Origin: Acidovorax_G lacteus | GTDB taxonomy: Bacteria > Pseudomonadota > Gammaproteobacteria > Burkholderiales > Burkholderiaceae_C | DNA length: 64,000 bases | Assembly (NCBI RefSeq): GCF_039540375.1 | Contig: NZ_BAABEX010000028.1 | Coordinates: 1 to 64,000 of the forward strand | Reading direction: 5' to 3' | In this document: in pieces, positions 8,836-17,456 of the stretch | How positions within the stretch are numbered: position 1 is the first letter of the stretch | Layout: each line of letters begins with the position of its first letter | The notes under the pieces: model-generated | What the model was told of the DNA's origin: nothing | Databases searched by the model: none | What the model saw: the letters and a program-made list of their open reading frames with translations, nothing else | Made by a program: the position numbers and the translations under genes

Positions 8836-10115
8836 GCGCACTGCTCAGCCGCCGTGCGGCCGTCACGGTGTTCTTGGCGTTTGCGTTTGCGTACTTCCTG
8901 TCGGCGCTGGTGCGGGCCATCACGGCCACGCTTGCGCCCACGCTGGCGCAGGAGTTTTCGCTGCGCGCTGCCGACCTAGGCCTGCTGGCAGGCGGCTACT
9001 TTCTGGGCTTTGCGGCCACGCAACTGCCGCTGGGCGCCTGGCTGGACCGCCATGGCCCGCGCAAGGTCTCGCTCGCCTTTCTGGGCGTGGCGATCGTTGG
9101 CAGCCTCGTGTTTTCGCTGGCCGATGGTTTTGGCGGGTTGCTGCTCGGGCGACTGCTGTGCGGTGCGGGTGTGAGCGCCTGCCTCATGGCTCCCTTGACG
9201 GGCTACCGGCGCTGGCTGGAGCCCGTGGCCCAGATGCGCGCCAATGCCTGGATGCTCATGACCGGCTCGCTGGGCATGGTGGCCTCCACGTTGCCGGTGC
9301 AATGGGCGCTGCCGGTGGTGGGTTGGCGGCCTTTGTTCTGGGCGCTGGGCGGCTTGTTTGCGCTGGCCATGCTGCTCATTGTGTGGGTGGTGCCGCGCTG
9401 GCAACAGGACACGCCGGGCCCCAGCGCAGCCCGCCCCGCCACCGGTACCGGGGTGCAGGCCGCCACGCCTGCAGTGCCAGCGCCCGGCTATGGCGAGGTG
9501 TGGCGGCATCCGTACTTCCGCCGCCTGATGCCGCTGGGCTTTTTTGTGTACGGCGGCATGGTGGCGGTGCAGACGCTCTGGGCCGGGCCCTGGATGCAGC
9601 GCGTGGCCGGCTACAGCGCGCTGGAGGCCGCAACGGGCCTGTTCTGGGTCAACGTGTCCATGCTTTGCACCTTCTGGGCCTGGGGCATGGTCAACCCTGT
9701 GCTGATGCGCCGCGGCTGGAATGCCAACCGCCTGATGCGCGCGGGCCTGCCGCTGTCGCTGCTGGTGCTGGGCGGCATCATTGCCGCAGGCCCTCAGGCG
9801 GGGGGGGCGGCCTGGGCGTTGTTCTGCGTGTCGTGCACGTTTGTCTCGCTCGCGCAGCCGGCCGTGGCGCTGGCGTTTCCGTCGGCGCTGGCCGGGCGGG
9901 CGCTGTCGGCTTTCAACCTGGTGATCTTTGCGGGTGTGTTCGTGGTGCAGTGGGGCATTGGCCTGCTGGTGGACGGGCTGCGCGCGCTGGGCTGGGAGAC
10001 GGTGGCGAGCTTTCAGGGCGCGATGGCGGTGTTCCTGCTGTGCAATGTCGGGTCGTACCTGTGGTTTGTGCTGCAGGGGCGCAGCGATAATGCAGCGGAG
10101 ACTTTGCGCCCATGA
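8832..10115 (+). CDS. MFS family transporter
   Basis: Proton-coupled or facilitated transporter of unknown substrate. The 427-residue product has about 12 hydrophobic segments and the MFS loop 2-3 pattern GAWLDRHGPRKV. The GTG start at 8832 overlaps the lipoprotein stop; the frame is open further upstream but would run antiparallel to the lipoprotein composition, and the chosen start gives MSALLSRRAAVTVFL directly before helix 1. The stop overlaps the EIIA ATG (ATGA-type overlap, 10112-10115), suggesting translational coupling with the phosphorelay genes. Confidence 0.85.
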   Translation: MSALLSRRAAVTVFLAFAFAYFLSALVRAITATLAPTLAQEFSLRAADLGLLAGGYFLGFAATQLPLGAWLDRHGPRKVSLAFLGVAIVGSLVFSLADGFGGLLLGRLLCGAGVSACLMAPLTGYRRWLEPVAQMRANAWMLMTGSLGMVASTLPVQWALPVVGWRPLFWALGGLFALAMLLIVWVVPRWQQDTPGPSAARPATGTGVQAATPAVPAPGYGEVWRHPYFRRLMPLGFFVYGGMVAVQTLWAGPWMQRVAGYSALEAATGLFWVNVSMLCTFWAWGMVNPVLMRRGWNANRLMRAGLPLSLLVLGGIIAAGPQAGGAAWALFCVSCTFVSLAQPAVALAFPSALAGRALSAFNLVIFAGVFVVQWGIGLLVDGLRALGWETVASFQGAMAVFLLCNVGSYLWFVLQGRSDNAAETLRP

Positions 10116-10561
10116 CCACCCGCATCCTGCTGATTGCCCACGCCCCCCTGGCCCACGCGCTGCGGCAGTGCGCGCTGCATGTGTTTCCCGACTGCGGCGA
10201 CGATGTGGTGGCGCTCGACGTGCAGCCCAACGCACCGCCCGAGGAATCGCTGGCCCAGGCCCGCCTGCTGACCGCCGCCTGGGACGACGGCCCCGTGCTC
10301 GTGCTCACCGATGTGTTCGGCGCCACCCCCTGCAACGTGGCCCAGCGCCTGGTGGACGGTGTGCGCTCGCGCCTGGTCACGGGCGTGAACCTGCCCATGC
10401 TGCTGCGCGCCGTGAGCTACCGCCGCGAGCCCTTTGATTCGGTGGTGCTGCGCGCCGTGGCCGGCGGCACCCAAGGCGTGATGCAGGTGGCGATTGCCGC
10501 GCCGCAGAACCAGCCCCGACGTTCTTCCCATGATCCAGACCCGTATCACCATCAGCAATAA
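10112..10561 (+). CDS. PTS EIIA component, mannose family
   Basis: Phosphocarrier that accepts phosphate from HPr. The 149-residue product fits the mannose-family EIIA fold: MTTRILLIAH places the phosphorylatable histidine at residue 10, and LVLTDVFGATPCN matches the second conserved loop. No EIIB, EIIC or EIID follows, so it is unlikely to drive sugar uptake; in beta-proteobacteria such proteins act in a regulatory phosphorelay. Its last 32 bases overlap the ptsH start. Confidence 0.88.
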   Translation: MTTRILLIAHAPLAHALRQCALHVFPDCGDDVVALDVQPNAPPEESLAQARLLTAAWDDGPVLVLTDVFGATPCNVAQRLVDGVRSRLVTGVNLPMLLRAVSYRREPFDSVVLRAVAGGTQGVMQVAIAAPQNQPRRSSHDPDPYHHQQ

Positions 10562-10799
10562 GCTGGGCCTGCACGCCCGCGCCTCGGCCAAACTCACCAA
10601 GCTGGCCGGCAGTTTTCCGTGCGAAGTGTTCATGAGCCGCGGCGAGCGCCGCGTGAACGCCAAGAGCATCATGGGCGTGATGATGCTGGCCGCCGGCATC
10701 GGCACCGAGGTGATGATCGAGACCGCAGGCGACCGGGAGCAGGAGGCCATGGACGCACTCGTGGCGCTGATCAACGACAAGTTTGGCGAAGGGGAGTGA
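10530..10799 (+). CDS. ptsH: Phosphocarrier protein HPr
   Basis: HPr transfers phosphate from EI to EIIA. The 89-residue product has His15 in GLHARASAKL and a Ser46 in NAKSIMGVMML, the site of HPr kinase/phosphatase regulation. Start ATG 10530 is chosen because it gives the canonical His15 numbering; it overlaps the end of the EIIA gene in another frame. Confidence 0.95.
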   Translation: MIQTRITISNKLGLHARASAKLTKLAGSFPCEVFMSRGERRVNAKSIMGVMMLAAGIGTEVMIETAGDREQEAMDALVALINDKFGEGE

Positions 10800-10889
10800 A
10801 CGGGTGATGATGGCCTCCACGCTCCCGCACCGCGTGTGGTCGCTGCCCCCTGGGGGGGTACGGGCGGCTGCGCACCTGGAAGGCCGCCC

Positions 10890-12647
10890 ATGACCTTTGC
10901 CGTCCACGGTCTGGCGGTGGCCCGGGGCATTGCCATCGGGCGCGCGGTGCTGGTCGCATCGAGCCGCGTGGACGTGGCGCATTACTTCATCAAGCCCGAG
11001 CAGGTCGAGGCCGAGATCGACCGCGTGCGCCGCGGCCGCAACGCGGTGGTGGAGGAATTGCAGCGCCTGCAGGCCGACATGCCGGCCGACGCGCCGCACG
11101 AGCTGGCCGCGCTGCTGGATGTGCACCTGATGCTGCTGCAGGACGATGCGCTCACGGGCGGCGTCAAGCACTGGATCACCGAACGCCTCTACAACGCCGA
11201 ATGGGCGCTGACCACGCAACTGGAGATCGTGGCCCGCCAGTTCGACGAGATGGAGGACGACTACCTGCGCGAGCGCAAGGCCGACTTGGAGCAGGTGGTC
11301 GAGCGCGTGTTGCGCCACATGAAGGGCGTGGCCAGCCCCGTGGCCCCGCCGGCCGCGAGCCCGCGGCGCAAGACGCAGCAGGACCTGCTGCTCGACGACA
11401 CCGTGGACGTGCCCCTGGTGCTGGTGGCGCACGACCTGTCGCCGGCCGACATGCTGGCCTTCAAGCAAAGCGTGTTCGCAGGCTTCGTCACCGACGTGGG
11501 CGGCAAGACCTCGCACACCGCCATCGTGGCGCGCAGCATGGACATTCCGGCCGTGGTGGCAGCCCGCGCGGCCAGCCAGCTCGTGCGCCAGGACGACTGG
11601 GTCATCATCGACGGCGATGCGGGCGTGGTCATCGTCGATCCCTCGCCCATCATCCTGGCCGAATACGGCTTCCGCCAGCGCCAGACCGAGCTGGAGCGCG
11701 AGCGCCTTTCGCGCCTGCGCCACACGCCGGCGGTCACCATCGACGGCCAGCGCGTGGAATTGCTGGCCAACATCGAGCAGCCCACCGACGCCGAAGGCGC
11801 CGTGCGTGCCGGGGCCGTGGGCGTGGGCCTGTTCCGCAGCGAGTTTTTGTTCATGGGCCGCGAAGGACGCCTGCCCGATGAAGAGGAGCAGTACCGTGCC
11901 TACCGCGACGCCATCGAAGGCATGCAGGGCCTGCCGGTCACCATCCGCACCATCGACGTGGGGGCCGACAAGCCGCTTGACAAAGGCCACAAGGACAGCC
12001 ACCTGAATCCCGCGCTCGGTCTGCGCGCCATCCGCTGGAGCCTGGCCGACCCGGTGATGTTCCGCACGCAGCTGCGGGCCGTACTGCGCGCCGCCGCGCA
12101 CGGCAAGGTGAACCTGCTGTTCCCCATGCTCGCGCACCGGCACGAGATCGAGCAGACCCTGGCGCAGGTGCAGCTCGCCCGGGCCGAGCTGGACGCGCGC
12201 GGCCAGGCCTACGGCGCGGTGCGCCTGGGCGCGATGATCGAAGTGCCGGCCGCCGCCCTCATGGTGCGCACCTTCCTGCAGTACTTCGACTACCTCTCCA
12301 TCGGCACCAACGACCTGATCCAGTACACGCTGGCCATCGACCGCGCCGACGAGGCCGTGGCCCACCTCTACGACCCGCTGCACCCTGCCGTGCTGCGCCT
12401 GGTGGCCGACGTGATCGCCGAGGGCGCGGCGCAGGGCAAGAGCGTGAGCGTGTGCGGCGAAACCGCGGGCGACGTGAGCATGACGCGTCTGCTGCTGGGC
12501 CTGGGGCTGCGCAGCTTCTCCATGCACCCGGCGCAGATCCTGGCCGTCAAGCAGGAGGTGCTGCGCGCCGACACGCGCAAGCTCGCGCCCTGGGCGCAGC
12601 GCGTGCTGGCGGGCGAGGTGCCAGCCAGTCCGGCGCCTGGTTTGTGA
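10890..12647 (+). CDS. ptsI: Phosphoenolpyruvate-protein phosphotransferase (EI)
   Basis: EI autophosphorylates from PEP and starts the PTS phosphorelay. The 585-residue product is full length: N-terminal HPr-binding and phosphohistidine domain with GGKTSHTAIVARSM (active His near residue 209) and a C-terminal PEP-binding TIM barrel with SIGTNDLIQYTLA and the catalytic Cys region SVCGETAGD. ATG 10890 gives MTFAVHGLAVARGIAIG; codons upstream are rejected as non-family sequence. A 90-base gap separates it from ptsH. Confidence 0.96.
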   Translation: MTFAVHGLAVARGIAIGRAVLVASSRVDVAHYFIKPEQVEAEIDRVRRGRNAVVEELQRLQADMPADAPHELAALLDVHLMLLQDDALTGGVKHWITERLYNAEWALTTQLEIVARQFDEMEDDYLRERKADLEQVVERVLRHMKGVASPVAPPAASPRRKTQQDLLLDDTVDVPLVLVAHDLSPADMLAFKQSVFAGFVTDVGGKTSHTAIVARSMDIPAVVAARAASQLVRQDDWVIIDGDAGVVIVDPSPIILAEYGFRQRQTELERERLSRLRHTPAVTIDGQRVELLANIEQPTDAEGAVRAGAVGVGLFRSEFLFMGREGRLPDEEEQYRAYRDAIEGMQGLPVTIRTIDVGADKPLDKGHKDSHLNPALGLRAIRWSLADPVMFRTQLRAVLRAAAHGKVNLLFPMLAHRHEIEQTLAQVQLARAELDARGQAYGAVRLGAMIEVPAAALMVRTFLQYFDYLSIGTNDLIQYTLAIDRADEAVAHLYDPLHPAVLRLVADVIAEGAAQGKSVSVCGETAGDVSMTRLLLGLGLRSFSMHPAQILAVKQEVLRADTRKLAPWAQRVLAGEVPASPAPGL

Positions 12648-12652
12648 TGGAT

Positions 12653-13000
12653 GCTACTTTTTTGATAGCTGGTCGTGCTTGACTTTGCTGGGCTGCAGGC
12701 CGAAATGGCCTGAAGCCTTGCCCGTGGTGATGGGGTGGCACATGGCGCGGCCAACCCCTGAGCACCGCGCCGCGAGGCGCGTCTTTCGGCTTTGGAGTGC
12801 TATTGAATCAATAGCTGCTCGTGCTTGATTTGGCTGGGCTGCAGGCCGAAATGGCCTGAAGCCTTGCACGTGGTGATGGGGTGGCACATGGCGCGGCCAA
12901 CCCCTGAGCACCGCGCCGCGAGGCGCGTCTTTCGGCTTTGGAGTGCTATTGAATCAATAGCTGCTCGTACTTGATTTGGCTGGGCTGCAGGCCGATCTGC
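12653..13000 (+). repeat. Tandem 146-bp repeat (two full copies plus a partial third)
   Basis: The marker GGCTGCAGGC occurs at 12691, 12837 and 12983, exactly 146 bases apart. Each unit contains the interspersed hairpin GCTATTGAATCAATAGCTGCTC, then GGCCGAAATGGCC, then GAGCACCGCGCCGCGAGGCGC. Copies one and two are nearly identical; the third breaks off after GGCCGA. The 371 bases between ptsI and the DMT gene hold nothing else. Confidence 0.9.
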
Positions 13001-13018
13001 TTCAGTAGATGGCGGTGC

Positions 13019-13852
13019 CTACCGCGCCCGCATCCCCAGCACGGCCGCCGCCATGATCAGCAGGGTGGCCATCACGATGCTCAGGCTGAACGGCCGCCCG
13101 CTGGTCAGCACCAGCAGTGCGGTGGACGCGAGCGGCGTGGCATAGCTCAGGATGCCGATCTGCCGGGCATCGCCCAGCTTGAGCGCCTTGTCCCACAGAA
13201 AAAACGCCGCGCCCAGCGGGCCCAGGCCCAACAGTGCGAGCAGCAGCCAGTCGCGCCCCTGCAGCGTGGCCGCGGGCTCCAGCAGCACATGGCACAGCAG
13301 CGACAGCAGGCCCGACACCAGGCCGAACAGGCCGATCGCCGTGGTCGGAAAGGCCGCTACGCGCTTGGTGCCCAGCGAATACGTGGCCCAGATGAAGGCC
13401 GCACCCAGCGCCGGCAGGTAACCCCAGGCGAGCGTGCCGCTCAGCCCGCGCCCGCTGGTGATGGCCAGCGCCGCACCCGCAAAGCCCAGCAGTGCCGCCG
13501 CGATGTGCGCCCAGCGCAGCCGCACACCCGGCAGCACCACGGGCGCCAGCACCACGATGAACAGCGGCCACAGGTAGTTGACGAGGTTCGCCTCCACCGC
13601 AGGCGCGTGGCGCAGCGCGATGAACAACAGGAAGTGGTACGCAAACAGCCCATAGACCCCCAGCGCCAGGGTGCGCAGCGGAATGCGCCACTGGCGCGGG
13701 TCGCGCAGCACAAACGGCCAAGCTGGCACGCTGCCGATGATGAGCGCAATGCCCGTGAGCAGGAACGGCGGCACATGCGTGAGCGACACGCCCAGCGTGG
13801 CCAGCGAGGCCCACATGGCGATGGCGCCCAGGGCATAGAGGTTCGGATGCAT
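13019..13852 (-). CDS. DMT (EamA) family transporter, YddG-like
   Basis: Ten-helix exporter of the drug/metabolite superfamily. The 277-residue product contains two EamA repeats; YHFLLFIALRHAPAVEANL and NYLWPLFIV in the first half resemble YddG-type amino acid exporters, so aromatic amino acid or similar metabolite export is likely but not certain. ATG 13852 (MHPNLYALGAIAMW) is preferred because the first helix begins at once; an ATG at 13876 would add eight residues. Its partner upstream on the same strand is an AraC-type regulator, a common pairing for regulated exporters. Confidence 0.82.
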   Translation of the reverse strand: MHPNLYALGAIAMWASLATLGVSLTHVPPFLLTGIALIIGSVPAWPFVLRDPRQWRIPLRTLALGVYGLFAYHFLLFIALRHAPAVEANLVNYLWPLFIVVLAPVVLPGVRLRWAHIAAALLGFAGAALAITSGRGLSGTLAWGYLPALGAAFIWATYSLGTKRVAAFPTTAIGLFGLVSGLLSLLCHVLLEPAATLQGRDWLLLALLGLGPLGAAFFLWDKALKLGDARQIGILSYATPLASTALLVLTSGRPFSLSIVMATLLIMAAAVLGMRAR

Positions 13853-13930
13853 GCGCCCGAGCATACGCGCGGCCATCGTCGCGCGCTGGCGGTGCGCCGT
13901 CGCGCAAACGGGGTGTGGCAGGCTGAGGGC

Positions 13931-14641
13931 TCAGCCGCCGTGCTGGCGCCGCAGCGCGGCCGTCAGGGCTGAGGGCGAGCGATAGCCCACGCGGCGCGCC
14001 ACCTCGGCCACGGCCAGGCCCTGCGCGCGCAGCGCACGCGCCTGCGCCAGACGCTGGCCGCGCAGCCAGGCCATCAGCGGCTGGCCGCATTCGGCGCGGC
14101 AGCGCGCATTGAGCTGCCCCGGGCTCAGGTGTACGCGCGCAGCCAACGCGGCCAGATCGGGCCATGCCCCCGGCTGCGCCAGAGCCCAGGCGGCCAGCGC
14201 ATGCCAGTCGATACGGCGCGCGCGGGCCGCAAAGGCGGCGGTCGGCAGCGGGGTGGGTTGCCAGGCCTCCAGCAGCAACGCGGGGCCGAACTGCTGGGCC
14301 AGCGGCTGGCCCCGTTCGAGCGCCGCCTGCAGGTAGCGCGCCAGCGCGGGCACAGCAGGCGGCAACTGCGGCGCAAATGGCCCGGCGGCGGAGCAGGCGG
14401 CCCAGTGCGGGCTGTGCGCATCCAGCACCAGGCACAGGCTGCCGCTACGGGCTTCAAAGTCGTGCCGCGCGCCGGGCGCGATCACGCAGCCCTCACCGGC
14501 CTGCAGCCGGTGACCACGGCCTTCCACGTCGAGGTCGAGCGCGCCTTCCAGCCCCACCAGCACCTGGAAATGCGCGTGCGCATGGCTGCCCGGCGACGCG
14601 CCATAGCGCCGCAGCGACAGGGCGGGCGCGGCGGGCTGCAT
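13931..14641 (-). CDS. AraC family transcriptional regulator
   Basis: Transcription factor with an N-terminal cupin-like sensing domain (HAHAHFQVLVGLEGALDLD, about residues 20-38) and a C-terminal pair of helix-turn-helix motifs (residues about 150-234, ending VAEVARRVGYRSPSALTAAL). The 236-residue length fits the single-domain-sensor AraC type. It lies 78 bases upstream of the DMT exporter on the same strand and may control it. Confidence 0.85.
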   Translation of the reverse strand: MQPAAPALSLRRYGASPGSHAHAHFQVLVGLEGALDLDVEGRGHRLQAGEGCVIAPGARHDFEARSGSLCLVLDAHSPHWAACSAAGPFAPQLPPAVPALARYLQAALERGQPLAQQFGPALLLEAWQPTPLPTAAFAARARRIDWHALAAWALAQPGAWPDLAALAARVHLSPGQLNARCRAECGQPLMAWLRGQRLAQARALRAQGLAVAEVARRVGYRSPSALTAALRRQHGG

Positions 14642-14682
14642 GGGGGCGGATGCAGGGGCGGGAGAGGGGGCTGCGCGGCCGC

Positions 14683-15672
14683 TCAGGCGCCCGTCACGCC
14701 GGCCGCATGGGCCTGCTGGTCGGCGTGGTAGCTGCTGCGCACCATCGCGCCCACCGCGGCGTGGCTGAAGCCCATCTTGTAGGCCTCTTCCTCGAACATC
14801 TTGAAGGTGTCGGGGTGCACATAGCGGCGCACAGGCAGGTGGCTGTTGCTCGGGGCCAGGTACTGGCCGATGGTGAGCATGTCGATGTCGTGCGCCCGCA
14901 TGTCGCGCATCACCTGCAGGATTTCTTCGTCCGTCTCGCCCAGGCCGACCATCAAGCCGCTCTTGGTGGGCACGTTCGGGTGCAGGGCCTTGAACTTCTT
15001 GAGCAGGTTCAGGCTGAACTGGTAGTCCGAACCGGGGCGTGCCTCTTTGTACAGGCGCGGCACGGTTTCGAGGTTGTGGTTCATCACATCAGGCGGTGCG
15101 GCCTTGAGGATCTCGAGCGCGCGGTCGTCGCGGCCGCGGAAGTCGGGCACCAGCACCTCGATCTGCGTGCGCGGCGACAGCTCACGCGTGCGGCGGATGC
15201 ATTCGACAAAGTGGCCCGCGCCGCCGTCGCGCAGGTCGTCGCGGTCCACGCTGGTGATCACCACGTAGTTGAGTTTGAGCGCCGCAATGGTCTTGGCCAG
15301 GTTCTCGGGCTCTTGCGCGTCCAGCGGGTCGGGGCGGCCGTGGCCCACGTCGCAGAACGGGCAGCGGCGCGTGCATTTGTCGCCCATGATCATGAACGTG
15401 GCCGTGCCCTTGCCGAAGCATTCGCCGATGTTGGGGCAGCTGGCTTCCTCGCACACGGTGTGCAGCTTGTGCTCGCGCAGGATCTGCTTGATCTCGTAAA
15501 AGCGCGTGGTGGGGCTGCCGGCCTTCACGCGGATCCACTCGGGCTTCTTGAGCACCTCGCCCTGCTCCACCTTGATCGGGATGCGCGAGAGCTTTGCGGC
15601 GGCCTTCTGCTTGGCCAGCGGGTTGTAGGTGTCGGTGGACTGTGCTTCGCGCACGACGTCAGAGGTGCTCAT
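14683..15672 (-). CDS. lipA: Lipoyl synthase
   Basis: Radical SAM enzyme that inserts two sulfur atoms into octanoyl-E2/H proteins. The 329-residue product has both iron-sulfur cluster motifs: auxiliary cluster CEEASCPNIGEC and radical SAM CTRRCPFCDV, plus the C-terminal RSSYHADQQ containing the conserved serine that ligates the auxiliary cluster. It follows lipB in the same transcript after 18 bases. Confidence 0.97.
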   Translation of the reverse strand: MSTSDVVREAQSTDTYNPLAKQKAAAKLSRIPIKVEQGEVLKKPEWIRVKAGSPTTRFYEIKQILREHKLHTVCEEASCPNIGECFGKGTATFMIMGDKCTRRCPFCDVGHGRPDPLDAQEPENLAKTIAALKLNYVVITSVDRDDLRDGGAGHFVECIRRTRELSPRTQIEVLVPDFRGRDDRALEILKAAPPDVMNHNLETVPRLYKEARPGSDYQFSLNLLKKFKALHPNVPTKSGLMVGLGETDEEILQVMRDMRAHDIDMLTIGQYLAPSNSHLPVRRYVHPDTFKMFEEEAYKMGFSHAAVGAMVRSSYHADQQAHAAGVTGA

Positions 15673-15690
15673 GGCGGACTCGCTGCGGGT

Positions 15691-16398
15691 TCAGGGCGCG
15701 AGGCGCTGCGCAAGCTGTTGGCCCAGCCGCTGCGCCACATCGTCCCAGGTGGTGTGGACCCCGATTGTAGAAAGGTCCACCGTGGACAAGCCTGCGTAGC
15801 CGCAAGGGTTGATGCGCAGAAAGGGCTCCAGGTCCATCGCCACGTTCAGCGCCACGCCGTGGTAAGTGCAGTGGCGGCTGACCTTGATGCCCAGCGCTGC
15901 GATCTTGCCCAGGCCGGTGAAATCTGGGGGCGGCGGGGGGCTGCCATCGGCGCGGCGCTGTGGGCGCTGCGGCAGCATGGCATGGCTGCCCGGGTCGTCC
16001 AGCCGCACGTAAATGCCGGGTGCGCCCGCCACGCGGTGCCCAGTGACGCCGTAGTGCGCGAGCGTGCGGATCACGGCTTCTTCAATGCGGTAGACGTACT
16101 CCTTCACGAAGTAGCCCGCGCGCTGCAGATCGATCAGCGGGTAGGCCACCACCTGGCCTGGGCCGTGGTAGGTGACCTGGCCGCCGCGGTTGGTGGCCAC
16201 CACCGGAATGTCGCCCGGGGCCAGCAGATGGTCGGCACTGCCGGCCACGCCCTGCGTGAAGGTGGGTGGGTGCTCGCACAGCCACAGGCGGTCGGCGTCC
16301 TGCGGACCGCGCTGCGCGGTGTAGTCCTGCATGGCCTGCACGGTGGGTGCATAGTCCACGCGGCCCAGCCGCTCGGGCGCCAGGGCCTGCGTGGTCAC
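15691..16398 (-). CDS. lipB: Octanoyl-[acyl-carrier-protein] protein N-octanoyltransferase
   Basis: Transfers octanoyl from ACP to lipoyl domains, the substrate for LipA. The 235-residue product has the catalytic Cys in INPCGYAGL and the Lys in GIKVSRHCTYHG; the GGQVTYHGPGQ substrate loop is intact. The start is GTG at 16398, overlapping the stop of the DUF493 gene (GTGA). A proline-rich insert (GSPPPPPDF) lies before the KIAALGIK block. Confidence 0.95.
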   Translation of the reverse strand: MTTQALAPERLGRVDYAPTVQAMQDYTAQRGPQDADRLWLCEHPPTFTQGVAGSADHLLAPGDIPVVATNRGGQVTYHGPGQVVAYPLIDLQRAGYFVKEYVYRIEEAVIRTLAHYGVTGHRVAGAPGIYVRLDDPGSHAMLPQRPQRRADGSPPPPPDFTGLGKIAALGIKVSRHCTYHGVALNVAMDLEPFLRINPCGYAGLSTVDLSTIGVHTTWDDVAQRLGQQLAQRLAP

Positions 16399-16688
16399 AG
16401 CACCACCTTGACCAGCGGATGGCCCGACAGCGCCATGTAGAGCGCATCCAGCTGCGCGCGGCTGGTTGCGGTCACATGGATCGTGACGCCCAGGTAGTTG
16501 CCGCCGCGGCTCTCGCGCAACTCAATGCGCTCGGCATCAAATGCCGGGTCGTGCTGGCGCGCGGTTTCAATCACGGCGGGCAGCAGGGCCTCGACCTTGA
16601 GCCCCATCACCTTGATGGGAAACAGGCAGGGGTATTCGATCAGCGAATCCTTGCGCGGATCAGAGCCAGGGGTGGGTGCGGATGTCAT
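16395..16688 (-). CDS. YbeD/DUF493 family protein
   Basis: Small 97-residue ACT-like-fold protein of the DUF493 (YbeD) family. Family members lie next to lipB in many proteobacteria, and a role in lipoate metabolism has been proposed but is not proven. Features are YPCLFPIKVMGLK and GNYLGVTIHVTATSRAQLD. It is the first gene of the DUF493-lipB-lipA transcript, coupled to lipB by a four-base overlap. Confidence 0.88.
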   Translation of the reverse strand: MTSAPTPGSDPRKDSLIEYPCLFPIKVMGLKVEALLPAVIETARQHDPAFDAERIELRESRGGNYLGVTIHVTATSRAQLDALYMALSGHPLVKVVL

Positions 16689-16960
16689 GGGTCAGGCGGG
16701 TTCGGGGCAGGGGCTTCAGCACGGGACGGGCGCTTTGTCATGCGATCGCCACGGGAGGCTGACAAGCTGCAAAGCGTGCGCGTGGCGGGCCGCGCGGACT
16801 GGGGCGCGGAGGGCGATTGTCGTGCGCTGCGGCAAGGGCGGTCGCGCACGCCAACATGCCTCCACAGACCCGCGCAGGGTCTTTGTGGAGGATCGCACGG
16901 GTTTTTACTTATAATTAGAGGCTTTGCAAAAGTTCCGGCATCTGCTGCGGGTCAAGTTTC
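16689..16960. other. Divergent intergenic region between lip genes and atp operon
   Basis: 272 bases with no supported gene. It must hold the promoter of the lip transcript (minus) and of the atp operon (plus). Confidence 0.6.
16883..16915 (+). promoter_or_regulatory. Candidate promoter of the atp operon
   Basis: A perfect -10 box TATAAT lies at 16910-16915, 45 bases before the atpI ATG. The best upstream hexamer, TTGTGG at 16883-16888, is 21 bases away, longer than the normal 17, so the -35 element is weak or is replaced by an activator. Confidence 0.5.
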
Positions 16961-17437
16961 ATGCAAGAAAAGCGCCCGTTCGATGAAGGAGCTGAGGTCG
17001 AAGACTCCGACTTCAAGCCCCTGTCCGCCCAAGAGGCGCAGCAGTGGCGCATGCGCCATCCCGCCACCTCCGTATGGTCTGTGGTCGTGGGGCAGGCGGT
17101 GCTCGGAGTGCTGGTGGCTGTGATGGCGTGGTGGGTCAGCGGGCGAGCCTCTGTGGGCTGGTCGGCGGCCTACGGTGCCGTGGCGGTGGTCGTTCCAGCA
17201 GCACTCGTGGCGCGTGGCATCACGCGCAAAACAGGTGCTGCAGTGGCAGGAAGTCTGCTGGCTCGACTGCTGGGGTGGGAGTTGGCAAAGATCGCGTTGA
17301 CCGTGGTGCTGCTGCTAGCGGCGCCCAAGGTGGTGCCGCAGCTGAGCTGGCTGGCGCTGCTGGTGGGCATGGTGATCACGATGAAGATGTACTGGGTGGC
17401 TCTCTGGATGCGACCCGGTGTTCGAAAAACCGATTGA
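16961..17437 (+). CDS. atpI: ATP synthase protein I
   Basis: Accessory membrane protein that helps assemble the c-ring. The 158-residue product has a hydrophilic N-terminus of about 40 residues, then four hydrophobic segments, ending TMKMYWVALWMRP. It is the first gene of atpIBEFHAGDC, in the usual position 19 bases before atpB. Confidence 0.85.
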   Translation: MQEKRPFDEGAEVEDSDFKPLSAQEAQQWRMRHPATSVWSVVVGQAVLGVLVAVMAWWVSGRASVGWSAAYGAVAVVVPAALVARGITRKTGAAVAGSLLARLLGWELAKIALTVVLLLAAPKVVPQLSWLALLVGMVITMKMYWVALWMRPGVRKTD

Positions 17438-17456
17438 TATAGAGAAGAGTTGTCCG

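Noticed and set aside
12653..13000. Tandem repeats considered as a CRISPR array
   Set aside because: The 146-bp units are contiguous with no unique spacers, and no cas gene is in the window.
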